The notes under the pieces were generated by a model. The model had not been told where the DNA came from. It ran no database searches and was given only the letters and a program-made list of their open reading frames with translations. From contig JAFRDQ010000077.1 of the NCBI GenBank assembly GCA_017411225.1, forward strand, positions 1-47,844: a DNA stretch of 47,844 nucleotides, given 5' to 3'. Made by a program: the position numbers and the translations under genes. This DNA is from Oscillospiraceae bacterium. GTDB lineage: Bacteria > Bacillota > Clostridia > Oscillospirales > Oscillospiraceae. Below are positions 16,519-25,144 of the stretch, piece after piece (within the stretch, counting starts at the first letter, position 1; each line of letters starts with the position of its first letter).

Positions 16519-18264
16519 ATGACTGCTGTATTGATTATTCTTGCAGCTATCGTCCTGCTTGTCATCGGCTATGTGACTTATGGCTCCTGGCTTGCAAAGC
16601 AGTGGGGCGTCGATCCCAAGCGTCCGACCCCCGCACACACCATGACCGACGGCGTTGACTACGTCGCGGCCAAGCCGGCGGTCCTGATGGGCCACCACTT
16701 TTCGTCGATTGCGGGCGCAGGCCCCATCAACGGTCCCATCCAGGCGGCGGTGTTCGGTTGGGTCCCCGTTTTCCTGTGGTGCGTCCTGGGCGGCATCTTT
16801 GTCGGCGGCGTCCATGATTTCGGCGCCCTGTTCGCTTCCACCCGTCATGAGGGCAAGTCCGTCGGCGAGATCATCGGCGACACCATGGGCAAGAAGGCCA
16901 AGACCCTCTTCCTCATCTTCGCGCTGCTGGTTCTGATCCTCGTCATCGCGTCCTTCGTGAACGTCGTGGCCGGCACCTTCATGTCCAACGAGGCGGCCTC
17001 CGTCATCACCACCGGCGACGCTGTCACCGGCAACGAGACCACGGCCATGATCTCCATGCTGTTCATCGTGCTCGCCATCATCTACGGCCTGCTCACGAAC
17101 CGCGCCGGCATGGGCACTCTGCCCGCCACCATCCTTGGTCTGATCGGCATCGTTGCGGTCGTCGTTCTCGGCCTGAATGTGGGTCTTGCGTTCAACCGCA
17201 CCACCTGGATCGTGCTCATCGGTCTCTACATCACGATCGCTTCTCTGGTTCCCGTGTGGATCCTGCTGCAGCCTCGTGATTACCTCAGCAGCTATCTGCT
17301 GTATGCCATGATGCTCATTGCTGTTTTCGGCATCATCTTTGCTGCTTTCACCAAGAACGCCACCTTTACCATTCCTGCCTTCACCGGCTGGAAGCTGGCC
17401 AACGGCAGCACGCTGTTCCCGGCTCTGTTCATCACCGTTGCCTGCGGCGCCTGCTCCGGCTTCCACAGCCTGATCGCCTCCGGCACCACGGCCAAGCAGC
17501 TCGACAACGAAGCGCACGCCAAGCCCATCGGCTACGGCGCCATGCTCATCGAGTCCGCCCTCGGTATCATCTCCCTGATCGCTGTCGGCATGGTCTTCGA
17601 AAAGTGGACCGGCGCGGACAACCCGTTCGGTTCTCCCTCCGCTGCGTTCGCCGGTGGTATTGCCACCATGTTCGGTGCTGACACCACTTCGGTTTACAAG
17701 ACCATCTACGCGCTTCTGACGCTGGCGGTCTCCGTCTTCGCGCTGACCTCCCTCGACTCCGGCACGCGTCTGAGCCGCTACATGTTCTCCGAGCTGTTCC
17801 TGAAGGAAGGCGAGAAGAGCTACAAGGACGCCAAGGGCATCCGCAAGGTCCTGGCTTATCCGCTCTTCGGCACCCTGTTCATGGTCATCGTGGGCTGCAC
17901 CCTCGGCGGTCTGTCCCTCAGCCAGATCTGGGGTCTGTTCGGTGCTGCCAACCAGCTGCTCGCCGGCCTTGCTCTGATGGCCGTCGCCGCCTGGCTCGGC
18001 AACGTGGGCAAGAACAACAAGATGTTTATCATCCCGATGATCTTCATGCTCTGCGCTACGCTGACGCAGCTGTGCCTGACCATCATCGCCAAGGTGAAGG
18101 GGCTTGCTTCCGGCGCCTTTGCTGAAAATGTTGCGACCACCGGTCCTGTTTGGGGTCATGTGTTCCAGCTCGTCTTCGCCGCTGCGATGTTCGTGCTCGC
18201 CATCATCCTCGTGATCGAAGGCATCCAGACCTTCTCCAAGCAGAGCAAGAAGGCTGCGAAGTAA
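16519..18264 (+). CDS. cstA: Carbon starvation CstA family transporter
   Basis: About 581 residues with some 15 hydrophobic segments. Family segments include GHHFSSIAGAGPINGP, GWVPVFLWCVLGGIFVGGVHDFGALFAS and, near the C-terminal third, LTSLDSGTRLSRYMF and WGLFGAANQLLAGLAL. CstA relatives carry pyruvate and possibly peptides. It is shorter than the 700-residue E. coli form but typical of Firmicutes. The ATG at 16519 is used because GGAG lies about 10 bases upstream; a GTG at 16510 overlaps the previous stop. A strong hairpin terminator follows. Confidence 0.93.
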   Translation: MTAVLIILAAIVLLVIGYVTYGSWLAKQWGVDPKRPTPAHTMTDGVDYVAAKPAVLMGHHFSSIAGAGPINGPIQAAVFGWVPVFLWCVLGGIFVGGVHDFGALFASTRHEGKSVGEIIGDTMGKKAKTLFLIFALLVLILVIASFVNVVAGTFMSNEAASVITTGDAVTGNETTAMISMLFIVLAIIYGLLTNRAGMGTLPATILGLIGIVAVVVLGLNVGLAFNRTTWIVLIGLYITIASLVPVWILLQPRDYLSSYLLYAMMLIAVFGIIFAAFTKNATFTIPAFTGWKLANGSTLFPALFITVACGACSGFHSLIASGTTAKQLDNEAHAKPIGYGAMLIESALGIISLIAVGMVFEKWTGADNPFGSPSAAFAGGIATMFGADTTSVYKTIYALLTLAVSVFALTSLDSGTRLSRYMFSELFLKEGEKSYKDAKGIRKVLAYPLFGTLFMVIVGCTLGGLSLSQIWGLFGAANQLLAGLALMAVAAWLGNVGKNNKMFIIPMIFMLCATLTQLCLTIIAKVKGLASGAFAENVATTGPVWGHVFQLVFAAAMFVLAIILVIEGIQTFSKQSKKAAK

Positions 18265-18283
18265 TCTCAAAACCAAAGAAAGA

Positions 18284-18314
18284 AAAGCGTGTCGCTCCGG
18301 CGGCACGCTTTTTC
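18284..18314 (+). terminator. Terminator after cstA
   Basis: AAGCGTG-T-CGC, four bases, GCG-G-CACGCTTTTT forms a 10-bp stem with one mismatch and a T-run, 20 bases after the cstA stop. Confidence 0.85.
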
Positions 18315-18319
18315 CTGTC

Positions 18320-18578
18320 TTGACTTCTTCCGATTCTGTGCTAAAATACTCTTGTTATTCGGCTTTGACGAAAGAAGAGCCGCGGCAGGACGCCTTCAGA
18401 GAGAGGGGGACGGTGGAAGCCCCTCGGCGCACCTTCACGGCAGCCGCTTTCCGAGCCTCCCGGGAGACCGGGCGGGGCGCTCCCGTTATCGGGCGGCACG
18501 AGATGTCCGCATTGCGGATAATCAGGGTGGTACCGCGAGTATATGATCCTCGCCCCTGTATGCTGGGGCGGGGTTTTT
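18320..18578 (+). promoter_or_regulatory. T-box leader of alaS (alanyl-tRNA sensing)
   Basis: This fills the 335-base gap before alaS. The promoter is TTGACT (18320-18325), 16 bases, TAAAAT (18342-18347). The stem I distal part shows GAGAG and GGTGGAAGCC (about 18400-18420). The T-box AGGGTGGTACCGCG is at 18524-18537; its TGGT bulge can pair with the ACCA end of tRNA-Ala. The terminator (18548-18578, CCTCGCCCC/GGGGCGGGG then five T) competes with an antiterminator in which AGGG pairs with CCCT and GCGAG with CTCGC. The exact specifier codon is unsure; GCA at 18429-18431 is a candidate. Uncharged tRNA-Ala would favour read-through. Confidence 0.92.
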
Positions 18579-18599
18579 GTTTTTACAGGAGGAAACACT

Positions 18600-21242
18600 A
18601 TGAAACCTTACGGCCTGAACGAGCTGCGCGAGAAGTTCCTAAGCTTCTTTGAATCGAAGGGTCACCTTCGCCTGCCCAGCTTTTCGCTCATCCCGCAGCA
18701 CGACCAGTCGCTGCTGCTCATCAACTCCGGCATGGCACCGATGAAGCCCTTCTTCAAGGGCGAACAGGAGCCGCCGCGCCACCGCGTCTGCACCTGCCAG
18801 AAATGCATCCGCACCGGCGATATTGAGAACATCGGCAAGACGAGCCGCCACGGCACGTACTTTGAAATGCTCGGCAACTTCTCCTTCGGCGATTACTTCA
18901 AGCACGAGGCCATCGCCTGGTGCTGGGAGTTTCTCACGAGCCCGGAGTGGCTCGAGATCGACCCAGACAGGCTCTATCCCTCTGTCTATGTGGACGACGA
19001 TGAGGCCTTTAATATCTGGCGCGACGAAATCGGCATCGCGCCCGAGCGCATCGTCCGCCTCGGCAAGGAGGACAACTTCTGGGAGCACGGCGCTGGTCCC
19101 TGCGGCCCCTGCTCTGAGGTCTATTATGACCGCGGCGAGAAATACGGCTGCGGCAAGCCCGACTGCGCCCCCGGCTGCGACTGCGACCGTTATATGGAGG
19201 TCTGGAACAACGTCTTCTCCCAGTTTGACAACGACGGAAACGGAAATTACTCCGACCTCGTGCAGAAGAATATTGACACCGGCATGGGCCTCGAGCGACT
19301 GGCCGTTGTCTGTCAGGGCGTGGAGAGCCTGTTTGACGTCGACACCGTCATGAACATCACGCATAAGGTGAGCGAGCTTACCGGCGCGCACTACGGCGAC
19401 AGCGATAAGGTGGACGTGTCTTTGCGCGTGATCACCGACCACATCCGCTCCGGCGTCATGATGATCTGCGACGGCGTGCTGCCCTCCAACGAGGGCCGCG
19501 GCTACGTGCTGCGCCGTCTGCTCCGCCGCGCCGCCCGCCACGGCAAGCTCCTCGGCGTCAACGATCCCTTCCTCTGGCAGGTGGTCGACACCGTCGTGCA
19601 GGAGAATGAGTGCCAGTATCCCGAGCTGCGCGAGAAGCAGAAGTATATCACCCGCGTCATTCTCAACGAGGAGCAGAACTTCGGAAAGACGATCGACGCC
19701 GGCATGGACATCTTCTCCGGCCTGCTGAAGGAGCATCAGGAGAAGAACGAGACCGTCTTCTCCGGCGCGGACGCCTTCAAGCTCTATGATACCTACGGTT
19801 TCCCGCTCGACCTCACGCGCGAGATGGTCGAGGAGCAGGGCATGACCGTCGACGAGCAGGGCTTCAAGGATCTGATGGAGGAGCAGCGTGTCCGCGCCCG
19901 CAAGGCGCGCGAGGCGCTCGGCGATCTCGCCTGGGCGGGCATCGACCTCGGTCTGGACGCGACGCCGACGGTGTTCACGGGCTACGACAGCCTCACGGGC
20001 GAGGGGAAGATCCTTGCGCTCGTCACGGACGGGGAGGTCTGCTCCGCGCTGCATGAGGGCAATTCCGGCGTGGTCGTGCTCGACCAGACGCCGTTTTATG
20101 CCGAGATGGGCGGTCAGGTGGCCGACCATGGCGTGATCCGCACCGAGACCGGTCTTTTCCGCGTCACCGATGTGCAGAAGGACAAGGGCGGCAAGTTCCT
20201 CCACTCCGGCGTGCTCGAATCCGGCTCCATGACCGTGGAGCAGGCGGCGCAGGCTGAGGTGGACGCTGTCCGCCGCAAGGCTATCATGCGTGCGCACAGC
20301 GCCACACATCTGCTGCACGCGGCGCTGCGCAAGGTGCTGGGAGATCACGTCCATCAGGCGGGCTCGCTCGTGGAGCCCGACCGTCTGCGCTTCGACTTCA
20401 CGCATTTCTCCGCCGTGACGCCGGAGGAGCTGCGTGAGATCAACCAACTGATTTGCGACGAGATTCTCGACGGTCTGAACGTCTCGGTCGCCGAAATGTC
20501 GCAGGACGAGGCCAAGGCCATGGGCGCGCAGGCGCTCTTCGGCGAGAAATACGGCGACGTCGTCCGCGTCGTGAAGATGGAGGACGCGAGCATGGAGCTC
20601 TGCGGCGGCACGCATCTGGACAACACTGCCAAGATCGGCCCGTTCCGCATCCTGTCCGAGAGCAGCGTCGCCTCCGGCGTGCGCCGCATCGAGGCCGTCA
20701 CGGGCAAGGCCTGTCTGTGCCGCGCGGACGAGGAACACGGCGCGCTGCTGAAGGTGTGTGACATTCTCAAGGCCAAGCCCGGCACGCTGATGGACCGCGC
20801 CGAGAACGTCATCGCCGAAATGAAGACCATGCGCCAGAACATGGAGAAGCTGCAGGACAAGCTCATCGCGGGCGACGTCGACCGTTTCCTGTTCGCCGCG
20901 AAGACAATCGGAGGTTATCACGTCGTCACGGCGACGCGGACGGATCTGCAGCCGAACGATCTGCGCAAGATGGGCGACTTCCTGCGCGACAAGGACCCGA
21001 AGATCGTCGGCGTGCTTGCCACGGTCGCGGGCGAGAAGGTCACGTTCGTGGCTGTCTGCGGCAAGGAGGCTGTCTCTGCCGGCATCAAGGCGGGCGATCT
21101 GGTTCGCGCCGTGTCCGCCGTTGCCGACGGCAAGGGCGGCGGCAAGCCCGACAGCGCCATGGGCGGCGGCACCAATCCGCTCAAGACGGACGACGCGCTT
21201 GCGATCGTGGACGATTTTGTTGCCGAAAAGCTCGGCATCTAA
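18600..21242 (+). CDS. alaS: Alanine--tRNA ligase
   Basis: Class II synthetase that charges tRNA-Ala, about 880 residues, full length. The N-terminal catalytic domain contains the motif 2 region RHGTYFEMLGNFSFGDYFKHEAI; the editing domain has HSATHLLHAAL and CGGTHLDNT, whose His and Cys bind zinc and remove mischarged Ser/Gly; the C-terminal DHHA1-like domain ends GGGKPDSAMGGGTNP. A perfect AGGAGG lies 6 bases before the ATG at 18600. It is controlled by the T-box leader. The HIT-family gene follows 21 bases later and is probably co-transcribed. Confidence 0.98.
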   Translation: MKPYGLNELREKFLSFFESKGHLRLPSFSLIPQHDQSLLLINSGMAPMKPFFKGEQEPPRHRVCTCQKCIRTGDIENIGKTSRHGTYFEMLGNFSFGDYFKHEAIAWCWEFLTSPEWLEIDPDRLYPSVYVDDDEAFNIWRDEIGIAPERIVRLGKEDNFWEHGAGPCGPCSEVYYDRGEKYGCGKPDCAPGCDCDRYMEVWNNVFSQFDNDGNGNYSDLVQKNIDTGMGLERLAVVCQGVESLFDVDTVMNITHKVSELTGAHYGDSDKVDVSLRVITDHIRSGVMMICDGVLPSNEGRGYVLRRLLRRAARHGKLLGVNDPFLWQVVDTVVQENECQYPELREKQKYITRVILNEEQNFGKTIDAGMDIFSGLLKEHQEKNETVFSGADAFKLYDTYGFPLDLTREMVEEQGMTVDEQGFKDLMEEQRVRARKAREALGDLAWAGIDLGLDATPTVFTGYDSLTGEGKILALVTDGEVCSALHEGNSGVVVLDQTPFYAEMGGQVADHGVIRTETGLFRVTDVQKDKGGKFLHSGVLESGSMTVEQAAQAEVDAVRRKAIMRAHSATHLLHAALRKVLGDHVHQAGSLVEPDRLRFDFTHFSAVTPEELREINQLICDEILDGLNVSVAEMSQDEAKAMGAQALFGEKYGDVVRVVKMEDASMELCGGTHLDNTAKIGPFRILSESSVASGVRRIEAVTGKACLCRADEEHGALLKVCDILKAKPGTLMDRAENVIAEMKTMRQNMEKLQDKLIAGDVDRFLFAAKTIGGYHVVTATRTDLQPNDLRKMGDFLRDKDPKIVGVLATVAGEKVTFVAVCGKEAVSAGIKAGDLVRAVSAVADGKGGGKPDSAMGGGTNPLKTDDALAIVDDFVAEKLGI

Positions 21243-21605
<363 letters not shown>

Positions 21606-21615
21606 TCACATGAAA

Positions 21616-21652
21616 GGAAAAGACCTGCGATCTTTCATCGCAGGTCTTTTCC
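21616..21652. terminator. Bidirectional terminator between HIT and glgA-GH13 genes
   Basis: A perfect 16-bp inverted repeat GGAAAAGACCTGCGAT/ATCGCAGGTCTTTTCC with a five-base loop, with A and T runs on both sides. Confidence 0.9.
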
Positions 21653-21663
21653 TATGTCATGTT

Positions 21664-24600
21664 TCAGCAGAGCTTGAAGATCTTCACGCTGCAGGCGGGG
21701 AGCGTCAGCTCGAGCACGCCGTCACGCACGGTAACTTCGTCCTTGCTGAACACGTCCTTTACGGAGGCGAAGCCGGCGCGGAACAGCGCAAGGCGCATGT
21801 TCTCGCACAGGCCCATTCCGGGCTCCGTCAGGTTCAGCTCGGTCACGACGGTTTTGTCCGCGCGGTTCACCACGGTCAGGAAGGTTTCCTTCGGCTGTCC
21901 GTCGTCAAAGGCGTCCGCTCCGTCCACCGTCGTGCGCAGCACCGCAATTACGTCGAGCGCCGGGGCAAAGAACGCCGCCGCGCCGGTCTGCAGCGCCGGA
22001 TGCCCGTTTCTGAGCGAAGCGAGCGTCTGATACCATTCGCGCATCCCGGGGTCGTCCTCGTGATACGGCGCGCGGTTGAACGGATCGCAGAAGCCCTGCA
22101 TGCCGACCTCGTCGCCGTAATAAATTGCGGGCAGACCGGGCAGGGAGAACTGCAGCGCCGCGATCAGCTTCTGACGTTTCGCGGCAACAGCTGCCATCTC
22201 GTCCGTCACAACGTATTCGGCCTGATACTCGCGCGTGGTGTCGCGCGCCTCAAAGTCGATGGCGAGCGCCGTGCGCGTGCGCTCGATGTCGTGGCTGCCG
22301 GTGAGGTTCATCATCGCGTAGTAGAGCGGTCTCGGATAATTCATGCGCTGATCAAGCAGAAAGGCCTGCAGATCGTGCGCATCGCCCTGATTGCGCAGGA
22401 AGGTCATCAGTGCCAGGCGCAGGGGATAGTTCATCACACTGTCGAGCGCGCTGCCGAGGGCGTAGGTGCGGCGCTTGCCGTAGCTCTCCTTCGTCACGGC
22501 GTCCTCCCAAACCTCGCCGAGCACGGCGGCGTCCGGGTTTTCCTCCTTGACGGCGCGGCGAATCTCCTCAAGCGCATCGTCGCTCAGTTCATCCGCCACA
22601 TCCAGCCGCCAACCTGCAGCGCCGCGCTGCAGCCACTGCTTGATAAAGCTGTTTTTTCCGGAGACCACGCGCTTGCGCCAATCGGGACTGTCGGTGTCCA
22701 CGGTCGGCAGCTCCGGGAAGTTCCACCAGCAGCGATAGCCGTAGGTGAGACTCTCGTCGAAGGTGTACCACTTCCGGAAGGGGGAGCGCTCGCTGTTGTA
22801 AGCACCGGAGCCGGAGTAGTGCTTGTCGCGGTTGAAATACTTGCTGTCCGCGCCCGTATGGGCAAAGACGCCGTCGAGAATCACGCGCATGCCGAGCTTT
22901 TTGGCAGCCTTACACAGCGCCTCAAAGTCCTCGTTCGTGCCGAGAATCGGGTCGACCGTCTCATAGCAGCCGGTGTCATAGCGGTGGTTTGACGCGCTCT
23001 CGAAGATCGGGTTGAGATACAGTACCGTCACGCCGAGCTTTTTGAGCTCCTTGAGCTTCGACTCAATACCCTTGAGCGTGCCGCCGTAGAAGTCCACGGG
23101 CGCGTATCCGCCGTCGGGCAGATTGTCCTGCCATTCCACAGGCTCATCCCAGCTCTCGTGCACATGCACAGTCTGATCCTTCGCCTTGTGCGCGGCATAG
23201 CCCTTCACGGCCGTGTCGCTCTTGTCCTTTGCAAAGCGATCCGGGAAGATCTGATACATCACGCCCTGCTTCAACCAGTCAGGCGTCTGAAAGCCTTTCT
23301 GAAACACCGTCAGGCGAAAGCCCTCCTGCGGCAGGGGGCAGATCACGCTGTGCTGTCCGTCCGTACCGGGGCAGAGCCACTGCGTGCCGCCGTCAGGATA
23401 ATAGAGCACGAAGCGATACCAGAGCGCCTGCGCGGTCTCGGGAGCAGTGAATTCGACCGTGAAGCCGATCTCAGTCTTGTCCATCGGCACGGACTGTTCA
23501 AAGTCGTCGCCATAGACCTCGAGCACCGCGCCGGAGACAAAGCATCCGGGGTCCTCGATGGCGAGACGCACGGTTGTGCCGGTTTCGATCGCGCCGAGCG
23601 GGGAGCGATAAGCCTCGTCGAGCGCATCGTGCTTTGCGGAGAGATCCGCCGGAAGCAGATCGAGATAAAGCGCGGCATAGGCCTCGGCCGAGCGGCGGAA
23701 GCTGTAGTCGGCGGTCATCGCGTTGCGGATGAGCTTTTCCATCTCGCCCTTGTAGTCGTGGTAGAGACCCACGGCGGCGCGGATGCAGTCCGCCATCTCA
23801 TGCGCGTTGAAGTTGGCGAAGGAGAAGCCAGTGCCCTCGCCGGTGTAGTGGTTATAGGGCGCGACGCTGTCCTTCAGACCGCCGGTCTCGCGCACGATCG
23901 GGAGCGTGCCGTAGCGCATGGCGATCATCTGGCTCAGGCCGCAGGGCTCAAAGCCGGAGGGCATGAGCAGGAAATCAGCGCCGGCATAAATCTGGTTTGC
24001 GAGATTCTCATTGTAGCCGAGATAGGCGCACACGCGGCCCTTGTGGCGGTTCTCCGCGTCGCGCATGAAGTTTTCATATGCCGCGTCGCCGGAGCCGAGC
24101 AGCACGAAGGCCATGTTCTCCGTTGCCATCAGCTCATCGAGCACGCACTGCACGAGATCAAAGCCCTTCTGCGCGGTCATGCGCGTGACCATCGCGACGA
24201 TCGGCGTGTCGACCGAGATGCTCAGACCCAGCTGATCGATCAGCGCCTGCTTGCAGACGGCCTTGCCGCTGCGGTCATCCACGGTGAAATGCGCCGGGAT
24301 GCGCGGGTCGGTCTCGGGGTCGAAGGTGGTGTAGTCAATGCCGTTGAGAATGCCGCTCAGTTCGTGGCTGCGGGCGGAGAGAATACCCTCCAGCCGCTCG
24401 CCGTACCACGGAGTGCGGATCTCCTCAGCGTAGGTGGGGCTCACGGTGTTGATGTGGTCGGAGAACACGCAGCCGGCCTTGAGGAAGTTGGCGCAGCCGT
24501 CGAGCTCCATGAACTCGCTGGTGTAGTATCTCGCGTCCACACCGAGCAGATCATAGACGTAGTCATAGCCGAATTTGCCCTGATAGGCAATGTTGTGGAT

Positions 24601-25131
24601 GGTGAGCAGTGTGCGCAGTCTGCCCTGTGGGGCGTGGCTGTACTGCGTTTTGAGCAGCATGGGGAGCATCGCGGTGTGCCAGTCATTGCAGTGCAGCACG
24701 TCGGGATCAAAGTCCAGGCGTGGAATCGCCTCGGCCACGGCGCGGGCGAAGAAAGCGTACTGCTCGCCCTCCGGCATGCCGCCGCGGTAGATCTTGTCGC
24801 CATAATAGCTCTCGTTGTCGACGAGATAGACGATCACGCCGTCGACCACGAGCTTTTCTATGCCGACATACTGATGCCGCCAGCCGAGGTCAATGTAGAA
24901 ATCGGTCATGTGCTTGACGCGCCAGCCGAATTTCTCCTTGATAATCCGGTGATACGGTGTGATGACGCGCGCGTCCATGCCGAGGTCAGCCAGATACTTC
25001 GGCAGCGTGCCGACCACGTCGGCCAGACCGCCGGTTTTGGACAGCGGCGCGCATTCCGCCGCCGCGAGCAGCACGCGCGGCAGCTCCCAGCGGTGTTTTT
25101 CCGTCAGTTTGTTTTTCAGAAATTCTTTCAT
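21664..25131 (-). CDS. Glycogen synthase (GT5) fused to a GH13 alpha-amylase/neopullulanase-like domain
   Basis: 1155 residues in one uninterrupted frame. Residues 1 to about 490 are an ADP-glucose-type glycogen synthase: KTGGL at 32-36 and PSGFEPCGLSQ with its Glu near 393. About 495-600 resembles a starch-binding or neopullulanase N-domain. From about 622 (VMYQIFPDRF) there is a GH13 barrel: region I DGVFAH (about 752; the usual Asn before His is Ala), region II GWRLDVADE (nucleophile near 844), region III GEVWED (acid near 871), region IV GSHD (about 947), then a C-terminal beta domain. It would elongate and also trim or remodel alpha-glucan. It follows glgB by 13 bases. No glgC or phosphorylase gene lies nearby. 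AGGAGG precedes the ATG. Confidence 0.93.
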   Translation of the reverse strand: MKEFLKNKLTEKHRWELPRVLLAAAECAPLSKTGGLADVVGTLPKYLADLGMDARVITPYHRIIKEKFGWRVKHMTDFYIDLGWRHQYVGIEKLVVDGVIVYLVDNESYYGDKIYRGGMPEGEQYAFFARAVAEAIPRLDFDPDVLHCNDWHTAMLPMLLKTQYSHAPQGRLRTLLTIHNIAYQGKFGYDYVYDLLGVDARYYTSEFMELDGCANFLKAGCVFSDHINTVSPTYAEEIRTPWYGERLEGILSARSHELSGILNGIDYTTFDPETDPRIPAHFTVDDRSGKAVCKQALIDQLGLSISVDTPIVAMVTRMTAQKGFDLVQCVLDELMATENMAFVLLGSGDAAYENFMRDAENRHKGRVCAYLGYNENLANQIYAGADFLLMPSGFEPCGLSQMIAMRYGTLPIVRETGGLKDSVAPYNHYTGEGTGFSFANFNAHEMADCIRAAVGLYHDYKGEMEKLIRNAMTADYSFRRSAEAYAALYLDLLPADLSAKHDALDEAYRSPLGAIETGTTVRLAIEDPGCFVSGAVLEVYGDDFEQSVPMDKTEIGFTVEFTAPETAQALWYRFVLYYPDGGTQWLCPGTDGQHSVICPLPQEGFRLTVFQKGFQTPDWLKQGVMYQIFPDRFAKDKSDTAVKGYAAHKAKDQTVHVHESWDEPVEWQDNLPDGGYAPVDFYGGTLKGIESKLKELKKLGVTVLYLNPIFESASNHRYDTGCYETVDPILGTNEDFEALCKAAKKLGMRVILDGVFAHTGADSKYFNRDKHYSGSGAYNSERSPFRKWYTFDESLTYGYRCWWNFPELPTVDTDSPDWRKRVVSGKNSFIKQWLQRGAAGWRLDVADELSDDALEEIRRAVKEENPDAAVLGEVWEDAVTKESYGKRRTYALGSALDSVMNYPLRLALMTFLRNQGDAHDLQAFLLDQRMNYPRPLYYAMMNLTGSHDIERTRTALAIDFEARDTTREYQAEYVVTDEMAAVAAKRQKLIAALQFSLPGLPAIYYGDEVGMQGFCDPFNRAPYHEDDPGMREWYQTLASLRNGHPALQTGAAAFFAPALDVIAVLRTTVDGADAFDDGQPKETFLTVVNRADKTVVTELNLTEPGMGLCENMRLALFRAGFASVKDVFSKDEVTVRDGVLELTLPACSVKIFKLC

Positions 25132-25144
25132 ATTCAGCCTCCTG

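Noticed and set aside
16372..18306. 644-codon minus-strand frame across cstA
   Set aside because: Shadow frame with extreme Gly/Asp/Glu/His content and no start signals.
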